DNA of 55,961 bases. Source: CAYZWU01 sp964482235. GTDB taxonomy: Bacteria; Planctomycetota; B15-G4; CAYZWU01. The translations under genes were made by a program, and so were the position numbers. This document shows, in pieces, positions 9,266 through 19,959 of this stretch. The notes beneath the pieces were generated by a model. The model saw only the letters and a list, made by a program, of their open reading frames with translations. It searched no databases and was not told where the DNA came from. The DNA lies in assembly GCA_964482235.1 (NCBI GenBank), contig CAYZWU010000034.1:1-55961 (forward strand). The letters run 5' to 3'. Position 1 is the stretch's first letter, and each line of letters starts with the position of its first letter.

Positions 9266-10425
9266 CGCTTGTCCTTCGACAGGCCGGCCGCCTTCTCGTC
9301 CAGCTCTTCCAGCTTGAAGCGGACGCTCACCACGTAGGGGGCTTCTCCCTCGGTCCAGTGGCCGTAGGTGGTGGCGACGAACGTGCCGTCGGGCAGCACC
9401 TCGACGCCCGGATAGGCGCAGTCCCAGCGGTGATGGTTGTCCATCAGCCGGACGCGGTACCGGCCCTCGCGGCCCTTCGCAATGTCTTCGTACCGTCCCA
9501 CCCAACCGACCCAGTCTCCCTGTGTGCGGCTCTCCCGCGTGGTGTCGCGGAAGGAGATGAAGAGGCGCCCGTCCGGCGCGTATCGTCCCGTGTGGCGGTC
9601 GCCGGTGAGGCTTCCCGGAAGCTGCCGCGGCTCGGACCATGTCTCGCCCTCGTCGTCGGAGAAGGTCACGAAGGAGTTCATCTTGCGGCTGTTCTCCCGC
9701 AGCAGCAGAGCGATCTGCTTTCCGTCGGGGGAGCGGATCAGGCCCGGTTCGCAGAGATGGGCCGCAGGGTGCTCGGCGATCGCCTCCGGCTCGGACCAGG
9801 TCAGCCCGCCGTCCCGGGAGAGGATCTTGAAGACCTGGAACCGCGTCCGCTTCCCCTTGCCGTGGAGGAACCTGCCGTCGTCATGGAAGAGGGCGATGTA
9901 CGAGCCGTTCTTCAGGCGCTCCACCGAGGCCATCGCCACGATCCCCCCGAAATCGCCGATCGGCTCGAGCTCGCTCCACGTTGCTCCGTCGTCCTCGGAG
10001 ACGGCCATGCGGATCGGGTAGAGCCCGCTGAAGAGGATCAGCCTCTTCTTCCCTTCGCCGTCGACGACCCGGTGGATGGTGGGCACCTCCCGCGACGTCT
10101 CCCAGCTCTTCGGTATGGGCAGGCGCCCGCTCCACGTCCTGCCGCCGTCGCGGCTTCGCTTCATCACGATGGCGCCTTTCCCATGTCCCTTGGGGTAGAC
10201 GCAGATCATCGTCGTGCCGTCCTCGAGCAGCACCGTGGTGGGATGGCCCAGGTATTGCCCCTTCTCCCTGTCCACGACGATCTGGCGATCTTCTTCCGAC
10301 GCCAGATCGATCAAGGGAATGGTGTAGCCCTTCGAAGGCTCGGCAGCAGCGGCCGGCTTTTCGTCTTCCGTCCGGGCAGGCAAGAGAAAGAAGGATGTGA
10401 GAAGGAGGAGAATAGAAATCATCAT
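9262..10425 (-). CDS. Exported BNR/Asp-box sialidase-family protein
   Basis: A 387-residue exo-sialidase-like six-bladed propeller. Two consecutive ATGs (10425, 10422) precede a short signal peptide (ISILLLLTSFFLLPA). Four Asp-boxes are visible: SRDGGRTWS, SEDDGATWS, SRDGGLTWS and SDDEGETWS. An Arg/Glu/Tyr set typical of the active site is plausible but I did not map it. It belongs to the BNR-2 group (PF13088), some members of which are not true sialidases. It starts 13 bp after the regulator gene stops and is coupled to the UroD-like gene, which supports a role in releasing sialic acid for the downstream transporter. Confidence 0.87.
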   Translation of the reverse strand: MMISILLLLTSFFLLPARTEDEKPAAAAEPSKGYTIPLIDLASEEDRQIVVDREKGQYLGHPTTVLLEDGTTMICVYPKGHGKGAIVMKRSRDGGRTWSGRLPIPKSWETSREVPTIHRVVDGEGKKRLILFSGLYPIRMAVSEDDGATWSELEPIGDFGGIVAMASVERLKNGSYIALFHDDGRFLHGKGKRTRFQVFKILSRDGGLTWSEPEAIAEHPAAHLCEPGLIRSPDGKQIALLLRENSRKMNSFVTFSDDEGETWSEPRQLPGSLTGDRHTGRYAPDGRLFISFRDTTRESRTQGDWVGWVGRYEDIAKGREGRYRVRLMDNHHRWDCAYPGVEVLPDGTFVATTYGHWTEGEAPYVVSVRFKLEELDEKAAGLSKDKR

Positions 10426-10438
10426 GGTACCTGTCCTG

Positions 10439-11116
10439 CTATTGTTCGAACCGTTCCAGGGCGGAGTCGAGACCCACCTCGATCTGCCGCTGCATCCAGT
10501 AGACGGCCCATTTCTCGTCGCCCTGCCGCAGGGCACGCACCAGGGCGGCATGGTGTCGGTACGTCCGGGCCGATTCCGTCAGGGAGAGGGAGTGCCTCGA
10601 CTTGCTGAAGGCGATCCGCGCCATGAGCCGCGTATCCTGGACCGCCTTGCTCAACCAGGGATTGTCGGCAGCCTCGATGATGATCGCGTGGAAGGCGAGG
10701 TCGACCTTCAAGCTGTCCTGGAAGGGCTTCGTGCATCGCGATCGCTCGGAAAGGCCGCGCACCTTCACGGCCAGGGCGTGGAACTCCCGGCAGAGCGCGT
10801 CGAGCCGCTTGAGCTGATCGGGCCGGATCGAGCGGGACGCCTCGCGCGCGGCGTGGCATTCGATCGCTTCACGGAAGCCGTAGAGCTTGATCAGCTCGCT
10901 GCGGTCGAACCGGCGCACGAACGTCCCGGCGCCGGGAATGTGCTCGGCGAATCCCTCGCTGGCCAGGCGCCGCAGCGCTTCCCGGACGGGGATGGTGCTC
11001 ACACCGAGCTCCTTGCTCAGCGTGCGGTTCACCAGCCGGCTGCCCGGTTCCAGTTCACCGGAGACCACCTTCGCGTGGATACGCTGGTAGGCGATGTCGG
11101 AAAGAGTGTCTTGCAT
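10439..11116 (-). CDS. GntR-family transcriptional regulator, FCD (FadR/NanR-like) subgroup
   Basis: A 225-residue regulator and first gene of the leftward sialic-acid operon. Residues 1-70 are a winged helix-turn-helix with the GntR signature (LSKELGVSTIPVREALRRLASEG); residues 75-215 are an FCD ligand-binding domain with the expected FREAIE and Asp/His-rich helices. The ATG at 11116 follows a GAGG. A perfect palindrome 20-31 bases upstream is a likely autoregulatory operator. The context suggests that it senses sialic acid or a breakdown product and plays the role of NanR, but the ligand is inferred. Confidence 0.93.
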   Translation of the reverse strand: MQDTLSDIAYQRIHAKVVSGELEPGSRLVNRTLSKELGVSTIPVREALRRLASEGFAEHIPGAGTFVRRFDRSELIKLYGFREAIECHAAREASRSIRPDQLKRLDALCREFHALAVKVRGLSERSRCTKPFQDSLKVDLAFHAIIIEAADNPWLSKAVQDTRLMARIAFSKSRHSLSLTESARTYRHHAALVRALRQGDEKWAVYWMQRQIEVGLDSALERFEQ

Positions 11117-11136
11117 GGCGGCCTCAAAAATATATC

Positions 11137-11148
11137 ATGGTATACCAT
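11137..11148. promoter_or_regulatory. Predicted GntR operator, perfect 12-bp palindrome
   Basis: ATGGTATACCAT is its own reverse complement and sits between the divergent GntR regulator and GH33 sialidase genes. GntR/FCD regulators typically bind TGGTNNACCA-like palindromes, and E. coli NanR binds GGTATA repeats. Its place suggests control of the leftward operon and possibly the rightward sialidase. Confidence 0.7.
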
Positions 11149-11244
11149 AGAGCCATCGAGCTGCCTTGTCAATGCCCTTGAAAGGGTGTGGATGTTCAGG
11201 TGTGGCTCTAACTTGTTGATTTTTTGTGTATGAGAGAGAATGGG

Positions 11245-13290
11245 ATGATGGATTGTCTCTGCTGTTGCCTCTGCCTGATACTCTCCCTTGCCGCCGCGCC
11301 GCCGGCTCTTGCCCGATCCGACTCTTTCGAGCCCTTCGACGTCGGAACGATCCAGGGAGAGCTGTCCGGCCGATGCGGCACCTGGCGCACGGATGGCGAT
11401 GCCGAGATCAGCACGCGCCGCGCCCGCACGGGCGTCAAGGCTCTCCGGATCTTCGGAGGCAAGGGCAGGCGAATCGAGCTTACGCTAGAGAAGCGGGTCG
11501 ATTCGCGTCAGATCAGCTTCTGGGCCGAGCGCTGGACGCGGCGCAGCCCATTCAGCTTCACGATGGAGGTCCGGATCCGCGGTTCGTGGACCGAGATCTT
11601 CCGGGACGGCGGGAGCCTGATCACCATAGGCGGATACAACGCCCTGGTGGAAGTCGCGGTGGACGAGCCCTTCGACGCGCTCAGGCTGACCGCGACGTCG
11701 CCCGAGGGAGGCGGGGTCCTGATCGACGACTTCACCCTGGAGCCGCTCGAAGCGATGCAGGTCGTCTCAATGACTTGCGAGCAGCCGGTGCTGCCCGTGC
11801 TCTGCGGCAACCGGGTCAATCCCGTGGTCCGGCTCTCGATCGAGACCAGGGGAACGCTCGATCCCATTTCCGTGAAGAAGATCGCGTTCACCTTTTCCAG
11901 CAGCCGGGATCTCCGGGACCTGTCGCGAGCCGGCGTCTTCTTCGGAACCAAGGAGCGCCTTGCGCACGCCGAGCCCGTCGAGGAGGACCGCTTCGGCAAA
12001 GCGAGAAAGGCGGCGGCAGCGATCTCCTTCCAGGGGAAGCGGACCCTGGAGCGCGGCAAGAACTTCTTCTGGCTCTCCGTGGAGCTGTCCAAGGCGGCGA
12101 CGCTGGACGGCTGGGTCGACGGCGGCTGTTCCGGCGTTTGGTTCTCCGACGGCAGTGAGGCGCTGCCCGAGGTGGTCGAACCGCCCGGCCGCCAGCGGAT
12201 CGGCGTTGCCGTCCGGAACGCCGGCAGCGACGGAGCGGCCGCCTATCGCATCCCCGGGATCGTGACGTCGAAGAAGGGCGTCCTCGCCGCGGTCTACGAT
12301 GTCCGCTACAGGGGCTGGGGCGATCTGCCGGGCGACATCGATGTGGCTCTGAGCCGCAGCCTGGACGGCGGCCGGACCTGGCAGCCTATGAAGGTGATTC
12401 TGGACATGGGTGATGATCCCCGATGGCATCATGACGGCGTCGGCGACCCCTGCATCCTCTGCGACGAGAAGACCGGGACACTCTGGGTCGCCGCCACGTG
12501 GAGCCATGGAAACAGGTCGTGGAGAGGCTCGGGCTCCGGCCTGGAACCCGGAGAGACGGGACAGCTCATGCTGGTGAAGAGCAACGACGGCGGCCTCACC
12601 TGGTCGAAGCCGATCAACATCACGAAGCAGGTCAAGGATCCCTCCTGGTGCTTCGTGCTGCCCTCTCCAGGCAGAGGGATCACCATGGCTGACGGGACGC
12701 TCGTCTTCCCGGCCCAGTACCAGGATCCTCCGGAGAACAATCGTCTGCCCCACGCGACGTTGATCTACTCGCGCGACAGGGGGAAGACGTGGCGCATCGG
12801 GAAGGGGGTCAAGGGAAACACCACGGAGAGCCGGATCGTGGAGCTCGATCCCGGGACGCTGATGATCAACATGCGCGACAACCGCGGCGGCGCGCGGTCG
12901 ATCCACTTCACCCGCGACATGGGCGAAACGTGGGAGGTCCACCCCTCGAGCCGGAGCGCCCTGCCCGAGCCGGTATGCAACGCCGGTCTCATCAGGATCA
13001 GGTCGACGGACGATCCGCGGAAACCGTGGCTCGTCTTCTCCAATCCCGCCGTGGACCGGCCGCCCAGGAGGTGCATGACACTCAAGCTCTCGATGGACGG
13101 CGGCCTGACCTGGCCGACAGAGAGGCAGATCCTGCTGGACGAGGGGCAGAGCGCCGGCTACTCGAGCCTGACGCAAATCGATGAGAACACCGTGGGGATC
13201 CTGTACGAATGCAGCCGGGCTCATCTGGCCTTCCAGCGGATTTTGATCAGCGATTTTTTCACGCCGCACGCTCCGGGAAAAAGGCGATAA
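11245..13290 (+). CDS. Large secreted sialidase (GH33-like) with N-terminal lectin-like domains
   Basis: About 681 residues. I chose ATG 11245 because it has a purine-rich GAGAG upstream; in-frame ATG 11230 and TTG 11224 lack an SD. A Cys-rich signal peptide ends near PPALARS. Residues ~25-150 look like a jelly-roll carbohydrate-binding domain. Residues ~155-320 match the BNR-associated N-terminal domain (PF14873). The catalytic propeller begins with AAYRIPGIV, the RIP motif that supplies an arginine of the triad. Asp-boxes include SLDGGRTW, SNDGGLTWS, SRDRGKTW and SMDGGLTW. It diverges from the regulator gene and is followed 41 bp later by a peptidase gene, probably in one transcript. Likely cleaves terminal sialic acids outside the cytoplasm. 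Confidence 0.92.
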   Translation: MMDCLCCCLCLILSLAAAPPALARSDSFEPFDVGTIQGELSGRCGTWRTDGDAEISTRRARTGVKALRIFGGKGRRIELTLEKRVDSRQISFWAERWTRRSPFSFTMEVRIRGSWTEIFRDGGSLITIGGYNALVEVAVDEPFDALRLTATSPEGGGVLIDDFTLEPLEAMQVVSMTCEQPVLPVLCGNRVNPVVRLSIETRGTLDPISVKKIAFTFSSSRDLRDLSRAGVFFGTKERLAHAEPVEEDRFGKARKAAAAISFQGKRTLERGKNFFWLSVELSKAATLDGWVDGGCSGVWFSDGSEALPEVVEPPGRQRIGVAVRNAGSDGAAAYRIPGIVTSKKGVLAAVYDVRYRGWGDLPGDIDVALSRSLDGGRTWQPMKVILDMGDDPRWHHDGVGDPCILCDEKTGTLWVAATWSHGNRSWRGSGSGLEPGETGQLMLVKSNDGGLTWSKPINITKQVKDPSWCFVLPSPGRGITMADGTLVFPAQYQDPPENNRLPHATLIYSRDRGKTWRIGKGVKGNTTESRIVELDPGTLMINMRDNRGGARSIHFTRDMGETWEVHPSSRSALPEPVCNAGLIRIRSTDDPRKPWLVFSNPAVDRPPRRCMTLKLSMDGGLTWPTERQILLDEGQSAGYSSLTQIDENTVGILYECSRAHLAFQRILISDFFTPHAPGKRR

Positions 13291-13331
13291 TCGCATCTTT
13301 CGATTTTTCTCCATCTTGCAGGAAAACCGAC

Positions 13332-15836
<2,505 letters not shown>

Positions 15837-15935
15837 CCGTTGCCAATGGAGCCCGCATCGCCTGGCGCTGCCCCGCGTGCGGCGCCGGCCGGCGGCTTTG
15901 CTCAAGAATTCGCTGTCTCGCAACAAAACAAGATA

Positions 15936-15941
15936 TATAAT
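15936..15941 (+). promoter_or_regulatory. Candidate -10 box for the selenoprotein gene
   Basis: A perfect TATAAT in an AT-rich stretch 70 bp before the ATG at 16011. No good -35 lies 16-18 bases upstream, so strength is uncertain. It would give a leader of about 60 bases and separate expression from the preceding peptidase gene. Confidence 0.45.
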
Positions 15942-16010
15942 CGATACCTTCTGCACCCTTCTTCATTGTCCGTGAAGCCGATCCCGTCAATGCAGCGAAA
16001 GGAGCCGCCG

Positions 16011-17768
16011 ATGAGAGAATCCAGCGGTACGAAATCCCAGGGTCCGTTCCTGTTTGTTTTCCTTGTCTGCATCACGGTGATTGGGGCCGTGATGCTCTTC
16101 CAGTCCTTTCCTTTCGCGGAAGCCGGTTCATCTGAAGGCCAGGCGGCCCGGAGTCCGAAGAAGGGAACGCGGATCGTCGTGGGGGAGTTTCCTCCCGATT
16201 TCGAGCTGCCCTTCCTGAGATTCGGCGAAGACGAGAAGGAAAAGCCGATCGGCATCATCAGCGATGAGACGACGTTCAAGCTCTCCTCGTTCCGCGGCAG
16301 GAAGCCTGTCTGCATGATCATGTCGAGCTACACATGACCGCCTTTCACATCCCGCGCCGCGGAGATGGAAAGGTTGTACGAGGAGTACAAGAACGACGTC
16401 GAGTTCGTGATCGTCTACATTCGCGAGGCCCACCCGGAGATGCTGCGCAAGGGGAACAAGACGGGCATCGTGGGACGGCCCAAGGATATCGATCAACGGA
16501 TCATCCTGGCTTCCGAATGCGTCACCCGGTTCAAGTTCACCATCCCGATGGTGATCGACGGCATGGACGGCACGGTCAACAAGGATTATCAGGCGGCGCC
16601 GGTGCGAACCACGATCACCGACCTGGAAGGCAAGGTGGTCTACTACGCCGGTCCCGGCCCCTTCGATTTCCGTCTCTCCAAGGTGGAGAAGGTCCTGGCC
16701 AAGCTGAAAGCCGGAGGGGGACGGATGCCTCCCGCGCCGCCGCTCGCCTGGGGCGAGCCCGTCGACGGCCTGCGCCTCGGCCTCAGCCTCGATCCGACCG
16801 CACCCGCACCGGGGGACGAGCTTTCCGTTCTCCTCAGCTTCGAGAACGTGCAGGACGAGCCGATCTACATCTACTACAACGCGTCCGATCCCGGCGGCAG
16901 CCTCGAGATGAGCGATGGAAAGGGCGGCACAATCTCGCTGCAGACTCCGAAGAGCTCGGGGGGGCGTCAACGGCGGTCGATGATGCAGCGCGGTGGATTC
17001 CGGATCTTTCCCCGGAAGATCGAGAGCGGGGAGAGGTTCACCGCCGACTTCGACGGGAAGCTCGCTTTTGCCGAGGAGGCTGATGGTCACGCGGGCGGTT
17101 CCTACAAGGCGCACTTCGTCTTCGAGGTGGACGAGAAGATGATCACGCCGATCCGCCGGTATCGCGACATGCCGTACTGGAAGGGCAAGGTGGCGTCCGG
17201 GAGTTTCGATCTTTCCGTCACTCCGCGGAAGAAGCAGAGCTGCATGGACTGTCATGGCGTGGAGGACTACCATCATTTCGAGGACCGCGACTGCAACCTC
17301 TGCCATATCGGCGAGGAAGGCACCGAGTCGTTCACCATCAACAAGAAGGTATGCTCGCAGTGCCATCCTCGCGACGGCGAGCAGGGACGGAGCATGATCC
17401 CTGCCACGAAGGAAGCCGCGCCGGCCTACACGGTTCACATCGCGGGCAAAGGCAGCGACAAGGCTTGCCTGAAGTGCCACGATCAACGGAGCCACGGGAA
17501 GGGTAAGGTCGCCCTGATCTATCCTCATTCGAGGAAAAGAGAGGCCTGGGAAGGGAGCGACACCGACTTCTGTCTCGGCTGTCACGGCGACTCGGTCCCC
17601 CTCGAGGTGACCTTCCCCGTGTCGAAGGGATCCGGATTCGACAAGACCGAATTTCTCTCCTCCCAGCTCTTCGAGGAAGGAAGGGAGTGCACCTTCTGCC
17701 ACACGCCTCATGGTTCATCCTTCCCTTCCCTGCTGAAGGAGGAAGAGATCGAGTCTCCACACAGGTAG
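16011..17768 (+). CDS. Selenoprotein: deiodinase-like redoxin domain fused to a hexaheme cytochrome c domain
   Basis: A 585-residue exported protein read through an in-frame UGA (16335-16337) as selenocysteine 109. The ATG at 16011 has AAAGGAG 6-9 bases upstream. Residues ~10-40 are a signal or anchor helix. Residues ~50-230 match bacterial iodothyronine-deiodinase-like redoxins: SSYT-Sec-PPF at the active site, then FVIVYIREAHP, IPMVIDGMDG and VYYAGPGPFDF, all in one frame across the UGA. Residues ~245-395 look like a beta-sandwich. Six CXXCH heme sites start at residues 411, 428, 448, 486, 521 and 560, the last in CTFCHTPHG. The protein should act as a periplasmic redox enzyme in which the Sec site exchanges electrons with the hemes. 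Substrate unknown. Confidence 0.88.
16335..16373 (+). promoter_or_regulatory. UGA selenocysteine codon and predicted bacterial SECIS hairpin
   Basis: Immediately after UGA (16335-16337) the mRNA folds into a nearly perfect hairpin. CCUUUC (16341-16346) pairs with GAAAGG (16368-16373), CAUC (16348-16351) with GAUG (16364-16367), and CCGC (16352-16355) with GCGG (16359-16362). Only A16347 and A16363 are bulged, and the loop is GCC (16356-16358). The loop G lies 19 bases beyond the UGA, within the usual spacing for SelB recognition. Codons on both sides encode conserved family residues. Confidence 0.82.
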
Positions 17769-17867
17769 TGGCGAGTTTATCTTTTTTTGTTTATACTAAT
17801 ATCTTCTGATGGATATGGGCCGCTTCCGGCTCGAGATGGTGACGAGTCCGGACAAAGGAGACTACCA

Positions 17868-19625
17868 TTGAATACGAGAGTTGCCAACTTGCTCCCGATT
17901 CTGTTCGTGATCTTTCTTTCCGCCGATCTGCCCGACCGCGAACCTGGCGACAAGGCCCCTCAGGCCGTTCTGGAGCGCGCCGAGCGGACCGTGGAGAAAT
18001 CGCAGCGGAACGGACAGAGCCCTCTGGCCGGAGGCCCGGGCAATCTTCTCTTCCAGTTCAACGGCGACGACAACGCCGAGTGCGTCCGGTCGATCCCCGA
18101 CGTGACGGGCGACGGCCTCGACGAGATCATCGTGGCGTACGGCTGGTGGCAGGACAACGAGAACCTCTACTGCCTCGACGGTTCCAGCAGCGGCACGGCC
18201 CAGGTGGTGTGGAAGCTCGAAACGTTGGATGGCGTTTCGGGTGGATATTTCTACGGTGACCAGTGCCTGGCACCGGCTTCGGACACGGACTCGAACGGCT
18301 GGCCGAACTTCCTGGCCGGAACGGCTGGCGGCGGGCGCACGGCCTACAACATGGACGGGTTGGCCGGCACTGCGATCTGGAAGCTCGACCTCTACACAAC
18401 GCCTGCCGACGGCTGGATCTACTCCCTCGTGGAACTCAACGACCTCAACGGAGACGGGATTCCCGATGCGGTTTTCGGCGCCGGATCGGACAGCGACTCG
18501 GTCTACTGCGTTGACGGAGCGAGCAGCTCGTCTCCCGCGACCCTGCTCTGGCAGTATCATGCCGTCGATGCCGTCTACAGCGTGCGCGACATGGGGGATG
18601 TCAACGCCGACGGCGCCCACGACGTGCTTGCCGCCATCGGCGACAACGTGGACAAGATCGTCTGCCTCGACGGCGGCACCACGAATCCCCTGGGCTCTGT
18701 CCTCTGGACCTACTCGCCCGGTAGCGGCGTTTATTCGTGCGGCGTGCTGCCCGATATCACCGGCGACGGCGTCAACGAGGCCCTTGCCGTGATCTGGACT
18801 TCCGATGGAAGCGCGGTCCGCTGTCTCAACGGTGCCTCGGGCGTCTGGATCTGGTCGAGCAGCGACGTGGGTTCCTACGGACAGCAGGTCCAGATCCTCG
18901 AGGATGTGACGAAGGACGGATACGCCGAAGTGATCGTTTCCTCCTGGGAGAATGCCGTCACCGTGATCAGCGGCGTTGACGGCAGCCTCGTCTGGAAGAG
19001 GATCGTGGGAACGCTGAACGGCGGCGACGTCTGGACGGCGCGCGCCATCGACGATCTGAACGGCGACGGACGCGAAGACGTGATCGCCGGCTCCTTCGAC
19101 TATTACGTCTACGCCCTGGACGGCGACTCGGGCGAGACCTTCTGGGCCTACTACACGGGCAACCGCGTGTTCAGCGTCTATCCCGTGGGCGACCTCAACA
19201 ATGACGGCCGGCCGGAGGTGGCTGTGGGGACCCAGGACACGGGCAACAATAACGTCGTCCGCGTCCTGGAAGGCGATGCCGATATCCCCTGGCCGGGGCT
19301 GACCCTCACCGGGACCTTTGCCCTTGGCAGCGATCTCGAGATCGAGATCACCGGCAATCCCGGATGGTTCGTTCTGCCGGGCGCCAGCCTCAGCACGGGC
19401 AGCACGCCGTGGCCGCCTTTCGGTACCCTCGAGCTCGGGCAGCCTGTCCATCAGCTGCAGGCCGGTGCGATTCCTCCTCTCGGTCAGGGGCCGTACGTCT
19501 TCACGGAAACGATCCCGAACAATCCGTCCCTGTCGGGCAGGACGATCTACTTCCAGGGCCTCGTCTACCGCGTGGGCCCGCTGGAAGGCGCATTCACCGA
19601 TCTCGAGGAGATCGTGGTGCTCTGA
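17868..19625 (+). CDS. Secreted FG-GAP/VCBS beta-propeller protein
   Basis: A 585-residue exported protein. The TTG at 17868 has AAAGGAG seven bases upstream and opens a signal peptide (MNTRVANLLPILFVIFLSA). Residues ~60-490 hold about seven FG-GAP-like repeats, each with a calcium-binding loop such as DVTGDGLDEIIVAYG, DLNGDGIPDAVFGAG, DVNADGAHDVLAAIG, DITGDGVNEALAV and DLNNDGRPEVAVG. The last ~100 residues are a beta-rich tail found on exported proteins of several uncultured phyla. It may bind a cell-surface partner or report PQQ-like propeller function, but no catalytic site is visible. It follows the selenoprotein gene by 99 bp, with a TATACT-like -10 in the gap. Confidence 0.87.
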   Translation: MNTRVANLLPILFVIFLSADLPDREPGDKAPQAVLERAERTVEKSQRNGQSPLAGGPGNLLFQFNGDDNAECVRSIPDVTGDGLDEIIVAYGWWQDNENLYCLDGSSSGTAQVVWKLETLDGVSGGYFYGDQCLAPASDTDSNGWPNFLAGTAGGGRTAYNMDGLAGTAIWKLDLYTTPADGWIYSLVELNDLNGDGIPDAVFGAGSDSDSVYCVDGASSSSPATLLWQYHAVDAVYSVRDMGDVNADGAHDVLAAIGDNVDKIVCLDGGTTNPLGSVLWTYSPGSGVYSCGVLPDITGDGVNEALAVIWTSDGSAVRCLNGASGVWIWSSSDVGSYGQQVQILEDVTKDGYAEVIVSSWENAVTVISGVDGSLVWKRIVGTLNGGDVWTARAIDDLNGDGREDVIAGSFDYYVYALDGDSGETFWAYYTGNRVFSVYPVGDLNNDGRPEVAVGTQDTGNNNVVRVLEGDADIPWPGLTLTGTFALGSDLEIEITGNPGWFVLPGASLSTGSTPWPPFGTLELGQPVHQLQAGAIPPLGQGPYVFTETIPNNPSLSGRTIYFQGLVYRVGPLEGAFTDLEEIVVL

Positions 19626-19691
19626 CGTGTTGATTTTTTGAGTCGCTGTCTATTTTTTCGAACAACGGCGCCCCTATCGGTTTTCAGCAGA

Positions 19692-19714
19692 AATCAAAAA
19701 TAAGATTTTTGATT
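19692..19714. other. AT-rich perfect inverted repeat (10-bp arms, 3-base loop)
   Basis: AATCAAAAAT and ATTTTTGATT flank AAG. It lies 67 bp beyond the FG-GAP gene stop. The arm supplies a five-T run but no T tract follows, so it is only a weak terminator candidate; an operator is equally possible. Confidence 0.35.
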
Positions 19715-19738
19715 AATGTGCCATGATCCCTTCATGCA

Positions 19739-19811
19739 GCCTCACTTAAGGGCAGGCGCCCTGTTTCCCTCTGAAAATTAGGGAGATAACCGCCGCCAGC
19801 CTGAGTGAGGC
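19739..19811 (+). ncRNA. Candidate structured RNA, three-way junction
   Basis: GCCTCACTTA (19739-19748) pairs over 10 bp (one G-U) with TGAGTGAGGC (19802-19811). Inside lie two stem-loops: AGGGC/GCCCT (19749-19753 with 19758-19762, loop AGGC) and TCCCT/AGGGA (1966-70 and 80-84 of the 19.7-kb block, loop of nine bases). A 17-base strand joins the second loop to the closing helix. I do not recognise a known riboswitch class. It lies upstream of the sigma-54-like promoter, so it may not be part of that transcript. Confidence 0.3.
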
Positions 19812-19882
19812 CCCTCCGTGATGTCTGAAATTTTTTTCTCCCAGGCGCATTTTTCCGTCCTCGATCCCGGCTCCGCCTCCAC

Positions 19883-19898
19883 TGGTATGGTTAGTGCA
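19883..19898 (+). promoter_or_regulatory. Candidate sigma-54 (-24/-12) promoter
   Basis: TGGTATGGTTAGTGCA matches the consensus TGGCACGNNNNTTGCA at the invariant GG and GC with exactly ten bases between them, and at most other fixed positions. Transcription would start near 19910, about 50 bases before the ATG at 19960. A sigma-54 activator is encoded 2.3 kb downstream. Confidence 0.55.
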
Positions 19899-19959
19899 AG
19901 CATGGAGAGCCGAAGATAAGCAATCCCTTGAAAACCACAGCATCGAAGAGAGGCAGGCC

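Larger units (their letters stand above)
19626..19959 (+). other. Intergenic region with hairpin, candidate structured RNA and sigma-54 promoter
   Basis: A 334-bp gap without a believable gene. It contains an AT-rich perfect inverted repeat (19692-19714), a set of nested complementary segments (19739-19811) and a sigma-54-like promoter (19883-19898), each listed separately. A 75-codon leftward ORF overlapping the region looks like chance. Confidence 0.5.

Noticed and set aside
16335..16337. Genuine stop or frameshift error ending a truncated gene
   Set aside because: The frame is unchanged across the TGA, family residues flank it, and a SECIS-like hairpin follows at the right distance.
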